A stretch of DNA of 64,000 nt, taken from contig NC_092345.1 of the NCBI RefSeq assembly GCF_963676685.1, positions 51,953,527-52,017,526 on the forward strand. The letters run 5' to 3'. The translations under genes were made by a program, and so were the position numbers. A model generated the notes under the pieces. The model did not search any database. It was given only the letters and a program-made list of their open reading frames with translations, and was not told where the DNA came from. This document shows positions 63,826 through 64,000 of the stretch, one piece after another; within the stretch, counting starts at the first letter, position 1, and every line of letters begins with the position of its first letter. Source of the stretch: Mytilus edulis. Taxonomy: Eukaryota > Mollusca > Bivalvia > Mytilida > Mytilidae.

Positions 63826-64000
63826 TTATGCCCCACCTACTATAGTAGAGGGGCATTATGTTTTCTGGTCTGTGCGTCCGTTCGTCTGTTCGTCCGTTAA
63901 TCCGTTCGTCCGTCCGTCCGTCTGTCCCGCTTCAGGTTAAAGTTTTTGGTCAAGGTAGTTTTTGATGAAGTTGAAGTCCAATCAACTTCAAACTTAGTAC
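63826..64000 (-). repeat. Dispersed repeat D, cut by the window end
   Basis: Plus strand: 'gtagaggggcattatgtttt', 'ctggtctgtgcgtccgttcg', 'cgcttcaggttaaagttttt', 'gaagtccaatcaacttcaaa', the complement of the D copy at 42086. Contains a (cgtc)n-rich stretch. Confidence 0.75.

Overview
The window looks like nuclear DNA of a bivalve mollusc, most likely a marine mussel (Mytilidae). The evidence is AT-rich sequence, short exons in long introns with GT-AG (once GC-AG) borders, a short-chain-collagen-C4-like gene of a kind common in bivalves, and very many short dispersed repeats, reverse-transcriptase remnants, fold-back elements and minisatellites. There are no bacterial operons, rRNA genes or CRISPR arrays. 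Most long open frames lie inside repeats.

Layout. (1) 1388-2607, plus strand: the last two coding exons of a short-chain collagen C4-like secreted protein; its 5' part lies upstream of the window. (2) 4453-5015, minus strand: a coding-like but frame-broken stretch of unknown nature. (3) 7244-22981, minus strand: a complete 15-exon gene for a sodium/solute symporter of the SLC5 family, closest by eye to the sodium-coupled monocarboxylate transporters. The 632-residue product can be assembled with every exon phase matching; it includes a 52-nt exon ending in a GC donor and a Cys-rich plus acidic cytoplasmic tail. Its introns carry a 1.1-kb fold-back, SINE-like copies, MITEs, hairpins and three tandem arrays. 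(4) 24.9-35.9 kb: gene-poor and repeat-dominated, with two composite elements bounded by inverted repeats (24963-26393 and about 32143-32756) whose ends are packed with short repeated motifs. (5) 36003-46554, minus strand: a five-exon gene for a small secreted cysteine-rich protein (210 residues) that I do not recognise, with a signal peptide, a TATA box and a poly(A) signal. Intron 3 holds a 51-bp minisatellite whose unit appears to copy the splice acceptor and start of exon 4. (6) 44.1-53.6 kb: retroelement remnants with a nested stack, in which a 2.7-kb hAT-like element sits in a retroelement tail and itself contains two inverted copies of a TTAA-flanked element, followed by a 60-63-bp minisatellite. 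(7) 57975-61270: a decayed 3.3-kb DNA transposon with inverted ends. (8) 61.3-64.0 kb: a tandem duplication, repeats and two possible exons of an unknown plus-strand gene.

The genes do not form a pathway. The well-supported biology is one plasma-membrane transporter, one secreted collagen-C4-like protein and one orphan secreted protein, set in a dense field of mobile DNA. Exon borders were found by reading splice consensus, phase and family similarity by eye; no searches were run.
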